60,000 nucleotides of DNA from NCBI GenBank assembly GCA_914767715.1, contig OU612074.1, positions 9,503,501 through 9,563,500 of the forward strand, written 5' to 3'. Of this stretch, positions 33,047 to 46,200 are shown piece by piece (position 1 is the first letter of the stretch; every line of letters starts with the position of its first letter). The stretch comes from Membranipora membranacea. Its lineage: Eukaryota; Bryozoa; Gymnolaemata; Cheilostomatida; Membraniporidae. The notes beneath the pieces are model-generated. The model was given only the letters and a program-made list of their open reading frames with translations, had not been told where the DNA came from and did not search any database. A program made the position numbers and the translations under genes.

Positions 33047-36000
33047 TCAAGTCCATACAGTACCACAATCTTTACACTCCTTGTCCTCATCATTTGTAGG
33101 TATCCAACCAACTGTAGTAAGTGTATCATCATTAACAAGGTTTCCTTTATCTTCACAGAACATGTTCATCTCTAAGACCATGTCGTCAGGCATAGCATAG
33201 TCAAACATGTTGACTTGTGCAATAGATCCGGACAGGACTTCCCCAGTTTCGAAATCACCTCCTTCAATTGGTTGAAATATTTGACATGAGATTATTCATC
33301 AGAGCGATCAGAAGAAAATAACTGAAGACTTAGCATCATCTGTTATGTTATTCATAGAAATAAATGAGTAATCAGCAATAGTTACACAAACTGTTGCAAT
33401 AAATTGCATCAAATTAATTAAGAATCAGTCAATTTATGACTTTTTGAGTTAAGTTTAGAGCGACAAAAAGTGTTTAACTCTTAGCACTTATTTCTAAGAA
33501 TTGAAGGGTTTGAATGAACAAAAATTGTTAATCTGTATATGACAAGTAGATTTTTTCAGATGTCTCAATATTCGTATGAATATTTATGTTTCTATTAAAA
33601 GCTACTGTATGCTATAGCCAGGCAGATACTTTTTTTACATATGCCAAATTTGAATGGTAAACAGTCTTCAAGTTAATGTTTATCTTGATTGAATGTTGAG
33701 ATGTATACGAGGTATACAAAATGTAAATTTCTTCACATTATGAAATGATATCATAATGCTATAACCAACAGATAGCCTATATTACTGGAAAACTGATTTT
33801 TGGAAGTCACGTTTAGAAAACAGGCGGGTAATGAGTTTCTAATGCAATAATTTCATGAACCTAACATAATTTCGCTTCATTTGTCTGTATATCATACTAT
33901 CTATTCAAGCTGTATATTTCAGCGCAGCCAATGTCACAAACTTTTTTCCAGCGCCTGTGGAAACCCATAATACACAATACAAACAATATGAAAGACTTCA
34001 ATGTCACCTACCAACTTCATCTTGTTCCTGAAGTATGGCAATAGCACCGCCATCTTCTATTGAATCTACATCATTAGAATCCAGTGTTCTGTACAGGACT
34101 AAATCTCCTGGGTTCGCGTCATTATTATCTACAAACCACTGTAAGAAAAATATCAGAATTGCAGCTGTTATCCTACAGCTTTTCGGTAAAATACATAGGC
34201 CAGGTCCATACATACTGATCGCTCAATTTAATTTAGGTGTAGGGGTTTTTGATCCAATATCTTCAAAACTTCTTCTACCGCTAAAACTGATGAATCCTTT
34301 ATATTTCATTTGGGTTAATCTGATAATACTCTGTAACAATCAAAAAGCATTCAAATCTTTATGAAACATCGCCTCTCAATCTTAACAAACACATTTCCTG
34401 ATAAATCAACAGTATGTAACTGAGAGTTCTCACTATCATTTTAATTAGGATTCATTCAGTGAAGAAGTTATGCTACCTTGAATTCATCTGGGTCTCTTCT
34501 CCAAACAAAACAATGCTTATGTTCCTCTTTCCAAAGATCCAACACTCCTTCATTGTCGGTCCCATCAGTAAACTCAGCCCCATCAATTCCAAACTCTCCA
34601 GAATTGTCAAAGCCAAGCCTAAATCTGTTGTTTCTATCTTGATAACAATAAAAAAGCTAACATTGGTTGCATAAAAATGTTGGGCAATGCCAGATCTTTC
34701 ACATGTCGATTAAACAGTTGGTGAAAATCAGGTGTTCTTTTCACAGGCCATATCCCAAAGCACTAGTGGCAAAACATCAGTTGCCTAAGTGGCGAGGCCG
34801 CAATATCTGCACCAGGCTGCTTTCTATTGGCAGGCATGTCAGAGCACACGTCCTGGGGGCTGCAGCAAGAATCGAACCCACAACTTTCAACATTTGCATG
34901 ATGAAGGAATGGCGTTTTAACGAACTGAGCCACTTCCTACTCCTAACCTAATTTGCATTAAAAGTCATGTACCACTACATTTTACCAGGCATCGTACTCA
35001 CAATAAAAAAAAACATGTCCTGAAGTTTTATGGTGAGAGCAAAAAGTGGCAACAAACTGTGATCCCACTGGTGACCTCAGTGAGCATCAATTTGCCAGCA
35101 ACGTGTCAACTAAATATGGGAAGAGAGTAGCAATGCAACATTATCTGCCATACCAGTCTTGAAATGCTCTCAGTGAAAAAGGACCTTAATCGCTCACCTC
35201 AGGGCTATCAATTGAGGTACCCTTGAAACTATTAAAATAACAATCCAACTTAATCTACAGCCTGACAGCCTGCGACTCACCAGGGTCAGCTATTGTGACA
35301 AGATACTTGTCAACCAGGTCATTGTTGACGTTCGCAGGTCTATATCTGAAACACAGAGTCAGTGCATCTAACCGTGGCAGCTCCAGCTGTATTCGGTAAT
35401 TGGCGATATCATCATCGGCTTGATCAAACCATGTAACGCTCACAACTATAAAAAAAGGAGCAAATTTGGGGTTAAAACTATCGCTCACATAACCTAAACA
35501 ACATTGTACCTCTAAATACAGTACACTATCCTATCTGAATACTATAAACGGAATGTCAAATAATTATTTATTTATTGTCCCTTCCGCTTAGAAAATTTCA
35601 GATCATTAATGTATTTGGAACTAGAGTACAAATTATGCACCTTGATATAAGTTTGCTACAAGCTATCAGCTCTCAAGCTATTATTTTTATGTTTTTATAT
35701 TTATGCTGGCACTGAGTGCAAGACATTTCCAATGGGATGACTTTGGTTGCCAATAAAAGTTGTCTGCGATATCAGGTTCTGCTTAACAAAGAACCTTGAA
35801 ACATTATTGTTGATTTCAATGATCAGACTCATAGCATATGACTAAGAAAAAGTCCACCTTAATACACCTACCTTGACAGCAGTCTGAGCCGGTAAACCCA
35901 GGGGGACATTCACAGACAGTGCCACCTCCAACAAGCTCAACACAAGTACCACCAGATAGGCACGTATTCGCCCCACACTCTGTCACATCTTCAACGTTAC

Positions 36001-37288
36001 ATAAGAAAACATTATTTTTATTATATTATATTATTTTGTATTAAATTATATTATATTATACTAATCGTGTGGCAATCGAGCAGCATAGTAATAAATACTT
36101 ACCACAGAATTGTACTCTTCTCATAGAATGGAAATATTAGCATAACCCTATCCAATTGAAACACTCAAAATAGGGGCTGATGTGACAATGATTGTATTGG
36201 CTGTCCGAACTAGCATGCAGAATGTAGCCAGGGAAATTGTCTTGTTTACAAAACTGCGAATGGTAATAAAATGCCTTCAGCGTTAATGATTTTGGGCATT
36301 TCTAGAAATGCTACTATGGACTGGCTATTTTTGCAAGCCCTTTGTTTGGCAAAATGAAGTTAATTACGCTACTCCAGATATGGGTTTCAATGATTCTTAC
36401 CTATGCCACAAGTATCCCCAGTCCAGGCAGATGGACATGTACAAAAGAAGGCATTGAGATTGTCAGCACAGGACCCTCCGTTATTGCATGGGAATGATGC
36501 GCACTCGTTGATATCTGTGGAGCAGCTAGAATCTGTGTACCCATCATCACAAGAGCACATAGTCTCATACTCTGACACATAGAGACAATCACCATTCCCA
36601 CTGCATGTGGATGATTCACACAGAGCTGTCCGAGAAAGAAATGGAAGACTTATTATGATCTGATGTTGTTATATAGGGTTTTAAACATTGCCTGATTGCC
36701 AGCAGCTTTTTCTGACTGGGGGAAGATTTGTTATCAAGTCATAACGTTTTCACATTGATTTGCCTCAGTATCTGATAAGATGTTCTGTTGATATTAATTT
36801 GCGACCATGTTATCTCTGGATTGGATGACATCGTTCACAGTAATACGATGCACTAATTTATGCAAATAAGATCAAACTTGATGATTTTCTATACTTAACA
36901 TGCCAAACCTAATTTGCATATGCTGGTAAGCGGTAGTCCATCACCTAATGGTTAACTATTATACTTATTTTTCCTTTTCAAAGCTTTTACCATTCATGAG
37001 GCAGTTAATTGGTAGAGATTTATATGAAATTTGGATCGAGTTTGACTCACCTTCGCTCGAAGATCCAGAGAGTGAAAGAGAAGAAGATCCAGTATCTGAA
37101 AGTGCTGAACTTAGCACAGACAGAAATGCGCTATTAAGAAATCCGTGCCCAAAACGTGTACTTCTTCCAAAACCTCTGAACAATCCACGATTTGGCTGAA
37201 TCGATGTATCATTGCCTTCATCATGGGTCGCTGTTTCTTCGGATGAAGGACTAAGAAGGCCACATTCTATTATACTAATGCATAAAAT
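33047..37288 (-). CDS. Secreted protein with three EGF modules and a C-terminal pentraxin domain (5' end missing)
   Basis: Exons (minus, 5' to 3'): 37288-37051, 36625-36401, 35988-35872, 35445-35281, 34637-34477, 34138-34012 and 33261-33047 (stop TGA at 33049-33047). All junctions are GT-AG and the phases agree (1248 bp, 415 codons plus stop). The first exon found begins with hydrophobic ILCISIIECGLL, probably the end of a signal peptide, then an unstructured Ser/Gly-rich stretch. The next exon has two EGF modules, the second calcium-binding type (DINECASFPCNNGGSC). A third EGF follows (DVTECGANTCLSGGTC, CPPGFTGSDC). Four exons then make a pentraxin fold: LTLCFRY and HCFVW hold the conserved cysteine pair, AILQEQDEVGG matches the calcium-site LGQEQD-x-x-GG, and SGSIAQVNMFDYAMPDD matches GEIGDVNMWD. 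It is likely a calcium-dependent extracellular ligand binder. An ATG-bearing first exon was not found, and the acceptor at 34638 is the one that keeps phase. Confidence 0.85.
34760..34940 (-). mobile_element. tRNA-derived SINE
   Basis: On the minus strand, TGGCTCAGTTCG (A box) is followed about 54 bp later by GGTTCGATTC (B box), the spacing of an internal RNA polymerase III promoter. The intervening arms do not fold as a canonical tRNA, and about 100 bp of unrelated body follows. It lies in the intron between pentraxin exons 35281-35445 and 34477-34637. Element length and 3' end are uncertain. Confidence 0.65.
36008..36062. repeat. (TTATA)n AT-rich microsatellite
   Basis: A run of TTATA and TATTA units in an intron of the EGF/pentraxin gene. 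Confidence 0.8.
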
Positions 37289-38054
37289 CTGAAAATATCC
37301 AAAACATAATGTCTTTATCTTCCTTTGCTTTGCATGTGTTCACCATTTGAATCACAACATAATTATTAATTGCTTGACCACTGACAATTTCACAGATTCG
37401 ATAATGTGCAACAGTCATACAGAGAGATAATTACTCTCAGTTGGCCCATGAAACAAAAATCTGTTGCCTCTCTTGGGGGCGTAAAATCATACACACAATG
37501 CAAGGAGCTACATTTTTCCGAAAAATGTGAAGTATCCATTACCAGAAATAATGCTACATAATATATACTTGGTAGAAAAGTTTGTTGTACAATAGGAGTA
37601 GTGTTTGAAGAGGAAAAAACATTTTGAATAGTAGTGTAACTCAAAGTTCAGCAAGAAGTGTGCTACTACAATAATTTTATTGTTCTTAGTTTGTCCTGAT
37701 CCTATATCGCTTATACAAAGTTATAACTATATCATATTCGAAGAGCAGAATCTTTTACAATCTCAAGTTAACTGATCGAAAAAAAGTTGCCGTTGTATTA
37801 ACTCATGTATTACCAGACTTACTAGTTGTAATAGAAGTATGAGCAGCAAATGTGAACTTGATTTTCTTCGTTCTGGCATGTTTGATTGAGGTCATAAAAT
37901 GATTCAAGTCTACCAAATATTTTCTAGACTAGGCTTTTCGTTTCAATGTGCGTCCTCCAGCAGGAACAAAAATTAGAAATACTCTGTCTCGTAAAACTTT
38001 ATATACCCACATTAGCCTGATTAAATAATCATGTTCACTGATCTCAGTCTGAGA

Positions 38055-38300
38055 GATAAATGCATGCGTGAACGATATTTGGTAATTGCAGGTTGAAGCC
38101 AGCAAACCAGACACAAGCACGCACATTTTGAAAGAAGTTCAGTCCCTCAGGAAGATTGATGGGTGACATGCATTATGCCCTCATGAAAATGAGCTCGACA
38201 GCCCAGGTTGTTCAAGAGGCAACGCCTATCAAAGTCAAACATTGCATGACAATTATCAAAACATTGACCATTATCAAGCTCAGCAGACATGTAATTTTAG
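38055..38300. repeat. Direct duplication, unit 1 (unit 2 at 38920-39165)
   Basis: Shared blocks are GATATTTRGTAATTGCAG, CAGACACAAGC, TTGAAARAAGTTCA, GTTCAAG-GGCAACGCC, CATTGCA-GACAAT and CATTGACCATTATCAAG. The two units are about 865 bp apart in the same orientation. A shorter third match (AGACATTGCATGCCAATC, CACTGACCATG) occurs at about 40383-40421. Confidence 0.75.
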
Positions 38301-38919
38301 AGTAATGCCGACCAGAATGTTATTTGGGTTCAAGGAAATCATTTAAAAGGTAAAAGGCTGGCATTATATTTACCATCAAACAGGTATTTAAAGTCTGTGT
38401 TATGAATTCAAAGGATCTTAAATTGAGAAGTAAGGATCATTCAAAACCTTTTATTTGGTGAGCTGAATCTTGGATTTAAAAATGAACTAACTGATTTCAG
38501 AACTCGGATAATGTCCTGTAGCTGGTCACGGTTTTTACATCTACCAATTATCAGGCTAACAGAGGATATAGAGTACCTTAAATGTTGTTGAAACCTAGAT
38601 TTCCAACAAAAAATGATGAAAGCCAGCCAGCTTTTGCTTGTAACCGTTCATCCAGGAGAAAACAACACTGGTTATTCCTAAAATTCTAATCTCCTACCGA
38701 GAATTTTTTTTGGTAGGAAACAAAGAACACAAGATATTGGTACAGTGTAAAATATATTGTTAATTTCCGAAATGTCAGAGTGTGGAAGCTGTTGCTTCTT
38801 TGTATTCAAGGGGGTAAGGTTTTTTTTATAGTTAGACCAGTACAAAATCACTATTTTTTTCATGAACAGTGAACATATCATTATGAGCAACATTATATTT
38901 CATCTAAGAGGCAAGGTGT

Positions 38920-39165
38920 GTAAATGATATTTAGTAATTGCAGCTTCAAGCCATCAATTCAGACACAAGCCTCCATACTTTGAAAAAAGTTCATTCCCTC
39001 TTTGCACCCAGGACGCACGATAGGTGAAATGCACACCACCCCAATGCAAACAAGCACAACAGCCGGAATTGTTCAAGTGGCAACGCCCAACAAGTGCCAG
39101 ACATTGCAAGACAATCAACAATACATTGACCATTATCAAGTTCATCAGATGTGTAATTTCAGTGA
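38920..39165. repeat. Direct duplication, unit 2
   Basis: Partner of 38055-38300; see the shared blocks there. Confidence 0.75.
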
Positions 39166-41188
39166 AATCCGAGCAGACTAGTTTGTTTCAGTCAAATAAT
39201 TATTAGTTCGGTACAAGGACATAATTTATAGGGTACAAGACTATCTGTGAAACAGGCAATTAAAGTCTGTGATATGTGATATGAAGTCAAGCTTCCCTGA
39301 TTTCCATATTCAGACATCAAGTCGTACGTTGTGCAGCGGTGTGCACACTTCTGTATATCGCAATCCCACGGCAATACACTTGGAGACATCATACAACTTA
39401 TACAAAGACGTTCGGAGTTAGAGGCCTTTCAAACAGAATTGGTAGATTTGTTAAATTATCAAACCTGCTGGCAACATTTGCAAATGTTTTTCTCTGCATA
39501 TACTAATGCACTACCCCCTGATACCTTATTGATTGGAGATATAGCTTATAGGGCATCTGATTGAAGGTTCTTGCATCCTCTTTAATTTTCGAATTGGCAG
39601 CATGTGAATGCTGCCATTTTTTTTTCATGGAAAGAAGGCTCCGCAGGTGCAGAAGCCTGATATCATCAATATATAGCACAGGCTATTTTACATGCGCTGA
39701 CTGCAGAGACCACGAAGCAATCCATACAGACTGCTTGTTGAAAATGGCACCCGCTTCAATTTGTTGAGAGGATGGACCTCTACCCACAGCTACCAACATC
39801 TGGAACAAACCTAGTGTTTCATAACTGCTCTAAGCACATTAGATTCGGTTGATAGTGAAATTATTATGATTATTATTATGATGGAAGAAGGTTGAGAGTA
39901 GAAGTGCTATTCACTTGCCAATCCATCCCGCAAAAAGCCTGCTTCAAAAGTTGACCTTACCTTTAAGTAGAAATTAAATTTATGGGTCAAAATTTCCAGA
40001 ACCAAGGCTCGTTTAGACTACAGCCTCCAGCTCCATCCCAAAAAAGGGAAATGGTTGAACATGTACTCTTAATTATTTTCTAATAAAGTATCTAAACAAG
40101 TATCAATAGTGATCAACGCCACTGAATAAGCAGGTGCCGTCTTTCATATGCAAGTGCATCTAGGCACGATTAAATGGCTGTCAGGGTGGAGTGTCAGTTC
40201 AAAGCTGGTCACTCAAATATAATTGTAGTTCTGTCAGCATATTTAAATGAATTTCTTTGCTCGAGTATTTTGAAAGTTCATTGTAGTCATGTAGCTTTAT
40301 CGGAAGCAAGCATGGACAACAAAAATAAAATAGTCTATGCAAGTTTATAAGTCCTTGTAATTGAAGCGAAGCCTACATGAGGGCAGACATTGCATGCCAA
40401 TCAAAAAGGCACTGACCATGCTAAATAAAGCATAGGACAGATTGTCTGATGAATGTTATACTGTCTGATAGAAAGGTTGATCCACCCAAACCATGAGCAT
40501 ATTATTAAAACAGATAACATGTTATTAAAAAAGTGAACATAACATTACAACACAGAACATATTATTATTAGCGATGGTAAATTTCATTGAGAGACAAGCT
40601 GAGTAGTTTTATTTACAGAATATTAAGAGCAATGAAATAGGTAAGGTACCATACAGCTTTGGGGTCAGACTAGACCGGTGTGGCTGTATACTATGATATA
40701 AAAGTATATTAATAGAGCCCAGTGGCATTTATTTTTATGCACCAGTAGTAACATGCTAGCCACAAGGCATATGGTTTAGTGCTGCTTAGGGCCTTGTACA
40801 CAGGTAATGACTTTGGTTTTCACTCAACAGCACTTAATGAAAAGGAAAAGGTAGTCCTCAAACAATATTTCAGAAAATTCAATGAATAACTAAGCATATT
40901 TGACAAATATCTGGTTTTCCCAATCAATCTGGATCATATCCCTATCCTTTTTTGTTAACTCATGTCAAGGAAGCTTGATTCAATGATTACATATAAATTT
41001 GAACAAGACAACACCCAGGGCCATAGAAAATGTTTAGGCCAAAGCAAAATGCTTGAGGGTAGGAAGCAAGACCAGGACGTGGGGTGCTGTAATTTTATCA
41101 AAAATCACAATAACTATTTATCAGTCCTACTTATTACTGAAATAACACAAATTACACAAATAGTTTCACTCTTTGATGACAATTACCT

Positions 41189-41869
41189 GGTCGTACGATA
41201 CCCCCTACACCTACCCTACGCATCGAAACCCCTACACTTACACCGTAGAGATGAAGATGAAGAGAAAATCCAGAAAAGGTTTTGATGCTTATTTGAAAAG
41301 ATGGGGGCAATTCAATATTGTCTAGGATGTTTATATCTTAGAAAACTGATTACAATGTTGTAATCCTATGGTTTCGGGTAATATAAGACCTTAAAACAGG
41401 CTTGAAAGAACATAGAAATAAGATAGAAAACTTACTCTGTGGATTCAATTTCGACTGCCATGACTGACTCGCAGTTAATAAATTGCAATTCAGCAGTAAA
41501 TTAATCTCAATAAAACACAGACTTGAAATAAAAATAACTCATTTAAGATTAACTCTTGACCTTTTCAAAGTATTGATTTTGATTATTGTTAAGTAGTAAG
41601 TAAGTATGTACCACAAACGGACACACTGTTGTGACTATTAACTACTACATATAGATGCTATCTTACTTACTAATTGGTGCCAGTGTCTGTCTCATTCTCT
41701 CACTGTTATTTCATCAGATGCCCTCTCTAAGCAAAGAAATAAGTTTATTTATTTGGTTAGGAGTTGCACCTCCATTGTGTAAGTGTAGGGGGTTTCGATG
41801 CCTAGGGTGGATGTAGGGGTTTTAGAGGGTAGGGTAGGGGTAGGAGGTATCGTACGACCCACAAATGCC
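41189..41869. repeat. Inverted repeat with C-rich left arm and G-rich right arm
   Basis: The left arm 41189-41251 (GGTCGTACGATACCCCCTAC, then CGAAACCCCTACACTTACA) is the reverse complement of the right arm 41778-41869, except for an extra stretch of about 25-30 bp of G-rich sequence in the right arm. The right arm has at least six runs of three or more G within 70 bp (AGGGTAGGGTAGGGGTAGG), so it could form a G-quadruplex. The spacer of about 525 bp has no gene. Confidence 0.75.
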
Positions 41870-42978
41870 GAATAACTAAAGCAGATGTACAGCTGCTAAT
41901 TTCAGAACGAAAATAAATCTCTCACTTATCATCCACCTGGTATTTTTTACTAAGCTGATAATGGGGTAATCGACAATTAAATTACTTGAACATGGTAGCT
42001 TTAAGTTGTGTAACAGAACATAATCAACAAGAAGTTTTGCTAATGTATTTGAATTATTAGGGCAACCTGCCCACCCTCTTCACCATGTTTACAAGCTACG
42101 GATATGGGTGCTCTGTGAGCCATCTTAACAGGTCTGGTCGGCGAGGACTAGAGAGCAATTTAGGTCTTTGCAGATGAATAAGATTGTTTTTTTAGACTTC
42201 AGATCATCATCATAATCACTATCAACTACATCTTGGTTATTGCGTTTCATATATTACAACATCAAAATTTTATTTTTATGACCATACAAGTAGACCACAC
42301 TGAAAGGAAGTCCCCATCTTATATAAATATGCGGAGTTTAATTAATTAATTCAGAGAGAGGATAACTTCGATGAAATAGAAGTACCTAGTGTAGACAACA
42401 CATCATAAACGTGTAGTGATAATAGGTGACCCAATAATTTCCAAAATTTATAAAAGTCTTCCTTAGGGCTCAGGAGCCATAGGAAACAACCAACATAAAC
42501 ATATTTTAAACACGAAAGCGATTTAGAAGCTTGCTCAAATTCAATGTCAACAATTGTTTACTGAAATATACTATCCTTGGCAATGGCAGGCGATAAAGAT
42601 ATCTTCTGCATGGACTAGAGCCAGTTTTTCTCATAAAAAGTTTGTTTAAAAATATATAATGAGTGAAGCAGCAGAAAATTTTAAAAATACAGTAATTATA
42701 TTTTACTCACCAGATAGAATTTGAGGCTAAATAACATCTTTTCACAACAAGGTGAAATAAAAGTCATAGTAGGATGATAATGTTGAATTGATTTTTGCAT
42801 GCTATAAGTGATTCATGTAAGAAATTCAATTACACAATCTGCTGTTCGGTTTCATAGTACTAGAGTTTAAAGAAATCTGACATAGCCATTATAACACTTG
42901 AAAAGAAGAAATGTATATTAACTCATGACATTCCTCTGACAAAGAAGAATAGTTTAAACACTCATCACCATGTTAGCC

Positions 42979-43218
42979 GGGGGGTCTTTCAATTAGAAAG
43001 AGTGATCCTTTACTGAAGCAAGTTATCACATCCCTCAAAATTATAACTCACTTGGTGTTTCAATTAGAGAAAATCGCTCCCAAATCGCTCACTCAGAATG
43101 TATATAGTTCCATCAAGTGACTGAGCGATCTGAAAGCGAGACCCCTAGCAGGTATCGCTCACTTAGTGAGTGAGCGAAAATATTGTGATTTTGGCTGTTT
43201 CTAATTGAAAGACCCCCC
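42979..43218. mobile_element. MITE copy 2, with perfect 21-bp terminal inverted repeats
   Basis: The left end, GGGGGGTCTTTCAATTAGAA and one further A, is exactly complementary to the right end at 43198-43218. The body resembles 1828-2036, with the same GAGCGA-rich core and TCACTCAGAATGTATATAGT. An extra internal copy of the TIR core (TTTCAATTAGA) lies near 43060. Non-coding. The target-site duplication is unclear. Confidence 0.85.
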
Positions 43219-46200
43219 CAGCCTCAGGTCATCAAGCAACAGAGCTACCAGCCCTCTTATCTGTTAGGTGCGAAAGTTTACTTGTCAACTGCTATGTACC
43301 AGGTAAACCAGGTACTCAATCACAGTGTTTGCCGGCAACAGCTTTTTTCTCATCAAGTTTTCCAGCTATAGTTGAACTACAAATTCCCCACCTACTTTGC
43401 CACTGCTTTCTGAACTAATCATTAGCTCGGCTATGATGAGAAGAATGAGCTCAAAATTTCCAGCTATGTCACAGCCGCAAAGCATTATATCATGGTGATT
43501 CAACTAGTTCTGACCGGTACGCAACTTTACGATGCATAGAGGTGAATAGATACTGTCAACCATACAACATGAAACATGCTTCATGCTTCCCCTCTATCTA
43601 GATGATCAATACGGAAATTAAGGGGTAAGACATTTCTTATCCTGTCTCATCCACCACAAACTGTTACCCAAAAACCACATAGTTTGAAAGAGGGGCCATT
43701 TTGAGATTGGTTGGGATTATGAATGGATTAGGCTGGTTGATATGGTGTTATTTGCCAATTCTTACATTTTTTTAGGTTAAGATGTCATCAATAAGTTTAA
43801 ACTGATATTTTTGACATAAGGTATGGCCAAAGATGTGATATTGCCGCTGTCTGAATCATTTTCAAGCAAGACTCAATTTAAGATGCCCGTCGAATTTTAT
43901 TAACACACATGCATAATGTTTGTTGCAGCAAAGTCAAAATCATCAAGCAGCTCATGAATGAGCTCCCTTATTCGATAAATTTTTCAAGGACGGTTTCTGC
44001 AGCAAGCCGATCAATAATTTTGCTTCCAAAATGGGCTGGAACATATTAAAACTACCTCTATTCCTGAGATAGTTCCTCAATATCCTTCCCTGCGGGAAGA
44101 CGTTCAAACACATTTCCTTTACCCAGCCTGGTTTGCCTATACAAAATCCATGGATATAGCCCTGGGTAGAATTGGCAGAGCAGTGCAATAGCCAATTACC
44201 GTGATTATTCCCTTGGGCTGCCCTTAAAACAGGCTTGCATCATGAAATCCCCGTGACACAGAAAAGATGTCTTTCATATGTATTTGCCTAAAAATCTGAG
44301 CAAATAGCTATAACCAACGTCACTAGGCACTGATTTTCTTCATCACTGATTTGGGTACACCAATCTACACATATTTAAAATTAATACCAATACAATGATG
44401 GTCTGAAATAACCAAGGAGGGTGGGATATACCCTCTCCCACCCTCCCTGAAATATCAAACTCAAGCAAATAAATTTGAGTCCATAATTGCAAACAAATTG
44501 ATATTGTCTTCTACAATATAGCTAGTCTATAGGAGCAAACTCTCACCGCAGGAGCCATTGAAATTTTTTGGCAATAACAGGATAATCTCATTTATGGAAC
44601 CCATCATTCACAGACCATTTATAAGAGATTTTATCAAATAACATTACATAGCACACTTTTATGTGTAAATACCTTGAGATAATAATCAGCCTTCACGCTA
44701 TTTTTTCTTGGGGGATTAGGCTTCACATCCGCTGTAAACTCAATGTCAATGAAACTATTTCAAAGAGACAGTAGATACCTATCCTTGTTTAGGTGAACAA
44801 ACTCCGAGTAGTTCTCACAAGAAGATGTTTCAATAACAATAACAAACCCAGGTGAAATCACCAAGCAGGGTTTATGGTTATGACTAATCTATCACATTGG
44901 GCTTATTTGAAACGCTGGCAATACACAGTACTCAAAACATGTGGAAAATACGTAATCAAGTGACAACAGCTGAGAAGAAATGTGTTTCCCTGATCTGACA
45001 AAACACTAGAGTCTAGAAGTTTTGAAATACTGCAACATAACGCAGTGGAATTGCTGTGTGTGCAATGCAAAATGGTATGAGATACAATGCTTGGATGCTG
45101 CTTGAATTTGCTACTCTGTGACAGGGATTTGCAAGATCTTGTTACTATGGTCATTGCTAATAGTGTTGCTTGATGTGTAAATTTGCTGTAAGGTTATGAT
45201 CTGGGCAAGATATTGAAACTTGGTGGCCTGAAGTCGGAAGAGGCAAGCTCATAAGACTTGACAAATTATCTTATAGGTATAAAAAAATGAAGAGTGTACT
45301 GTGATCACATTAACCCCCATTCATGTGTACTGAAATGACTAAGGTAAAATATTGAATAAATCTGCCGGTCCCTGTTTTAGAATCCTAATATTCGCTGTCA
45401 TGTTGAGGTTTCTAAAATTATTGGTTTTACTATCATACCTAAATACTTTTTATATTCTGCTTTCACAATTGAATAAGGGTTCCATCTTCATTTTTGGAAC
45501 AATAATCTAAGTAAGCATTCAATGCTCATAATCTGTTATTTATTTAAAGTGATGTCATGAAGAACAATCAAGACTACAGGTTCACATCAACTCTTCATTG
45601 TGATATAAATTTTGTAACATTGTATTGTGCCGAGTGTGAGGCCTCTATACGATTCAATGCTTTACATTGTATCAAATTTTGGAAAACAAAAGAATCCTTT
45701 ATATGCTGTGCCTAATTATATTCAATAGAGGATAAATGTAGCATGTCAGCTTGCATCTAAAGTTTATATGAGAAAACTGAGTATAAATTTAAAATAATGC
45801 TGCAATAAATGAAGGGAAAATGTGAAAGAGTTACTCTAATAAATTCATCAATTTGCTCCTCACAACGAGGTCACACAAAAAATTTGACGCTTCTAGCATT
45901 TGTAGAAGTGCATTTTAATAGATGAATCTGGTTCAAAGAGAACTTTTTGCCATGATTTCATCATTTTTTATGATATTCATGAGTTTTTGCATTCATTTTG
46001 TGAATTAAATGGTAATTCATCCGTCAAGCCTGGCAAATAACTTTCAGTTAATTTTTGATGGTTTCTGCATCAAAATTTAGAAATGCAGAGGGAGATAACG
46101 AGGAAACCATATAAGTCACTGAGTAGTGCATGAGATTTTATGATTCTCTGTTAAGTTCTCGAGTGAGAGAAAGTTGAGGTGGCTGCTTTCTTATCAAAAT

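Larger units (their letters stand above)
37289..42978. other. Mostly non-coding, upstream of the EGF/pentraxin gene
   Basis: The missing first exon of the EGF/pentraxin gene should lie here, but I could not identify it with confidence. The frame at 38126-37929 (minus) starts MCVLVSGLLASTC and is signal-like, but it lies in a duplicated segment whose other copy does not keep the frame. The frames at 39331-39767 and 40962-41285 show no domain. No RNA gene is seen. Confidence 0.45.

Noticed and set aside
37929-38126. MCVLVSGLLASTC as the missing signal-peptide exon of the EGF/pentraxin gene
   Set aside because: It is signal-like, but the frame is not kept in the duplicate at 38920-39165 and no donor in the needed phase 0 was found, so it was not joined.
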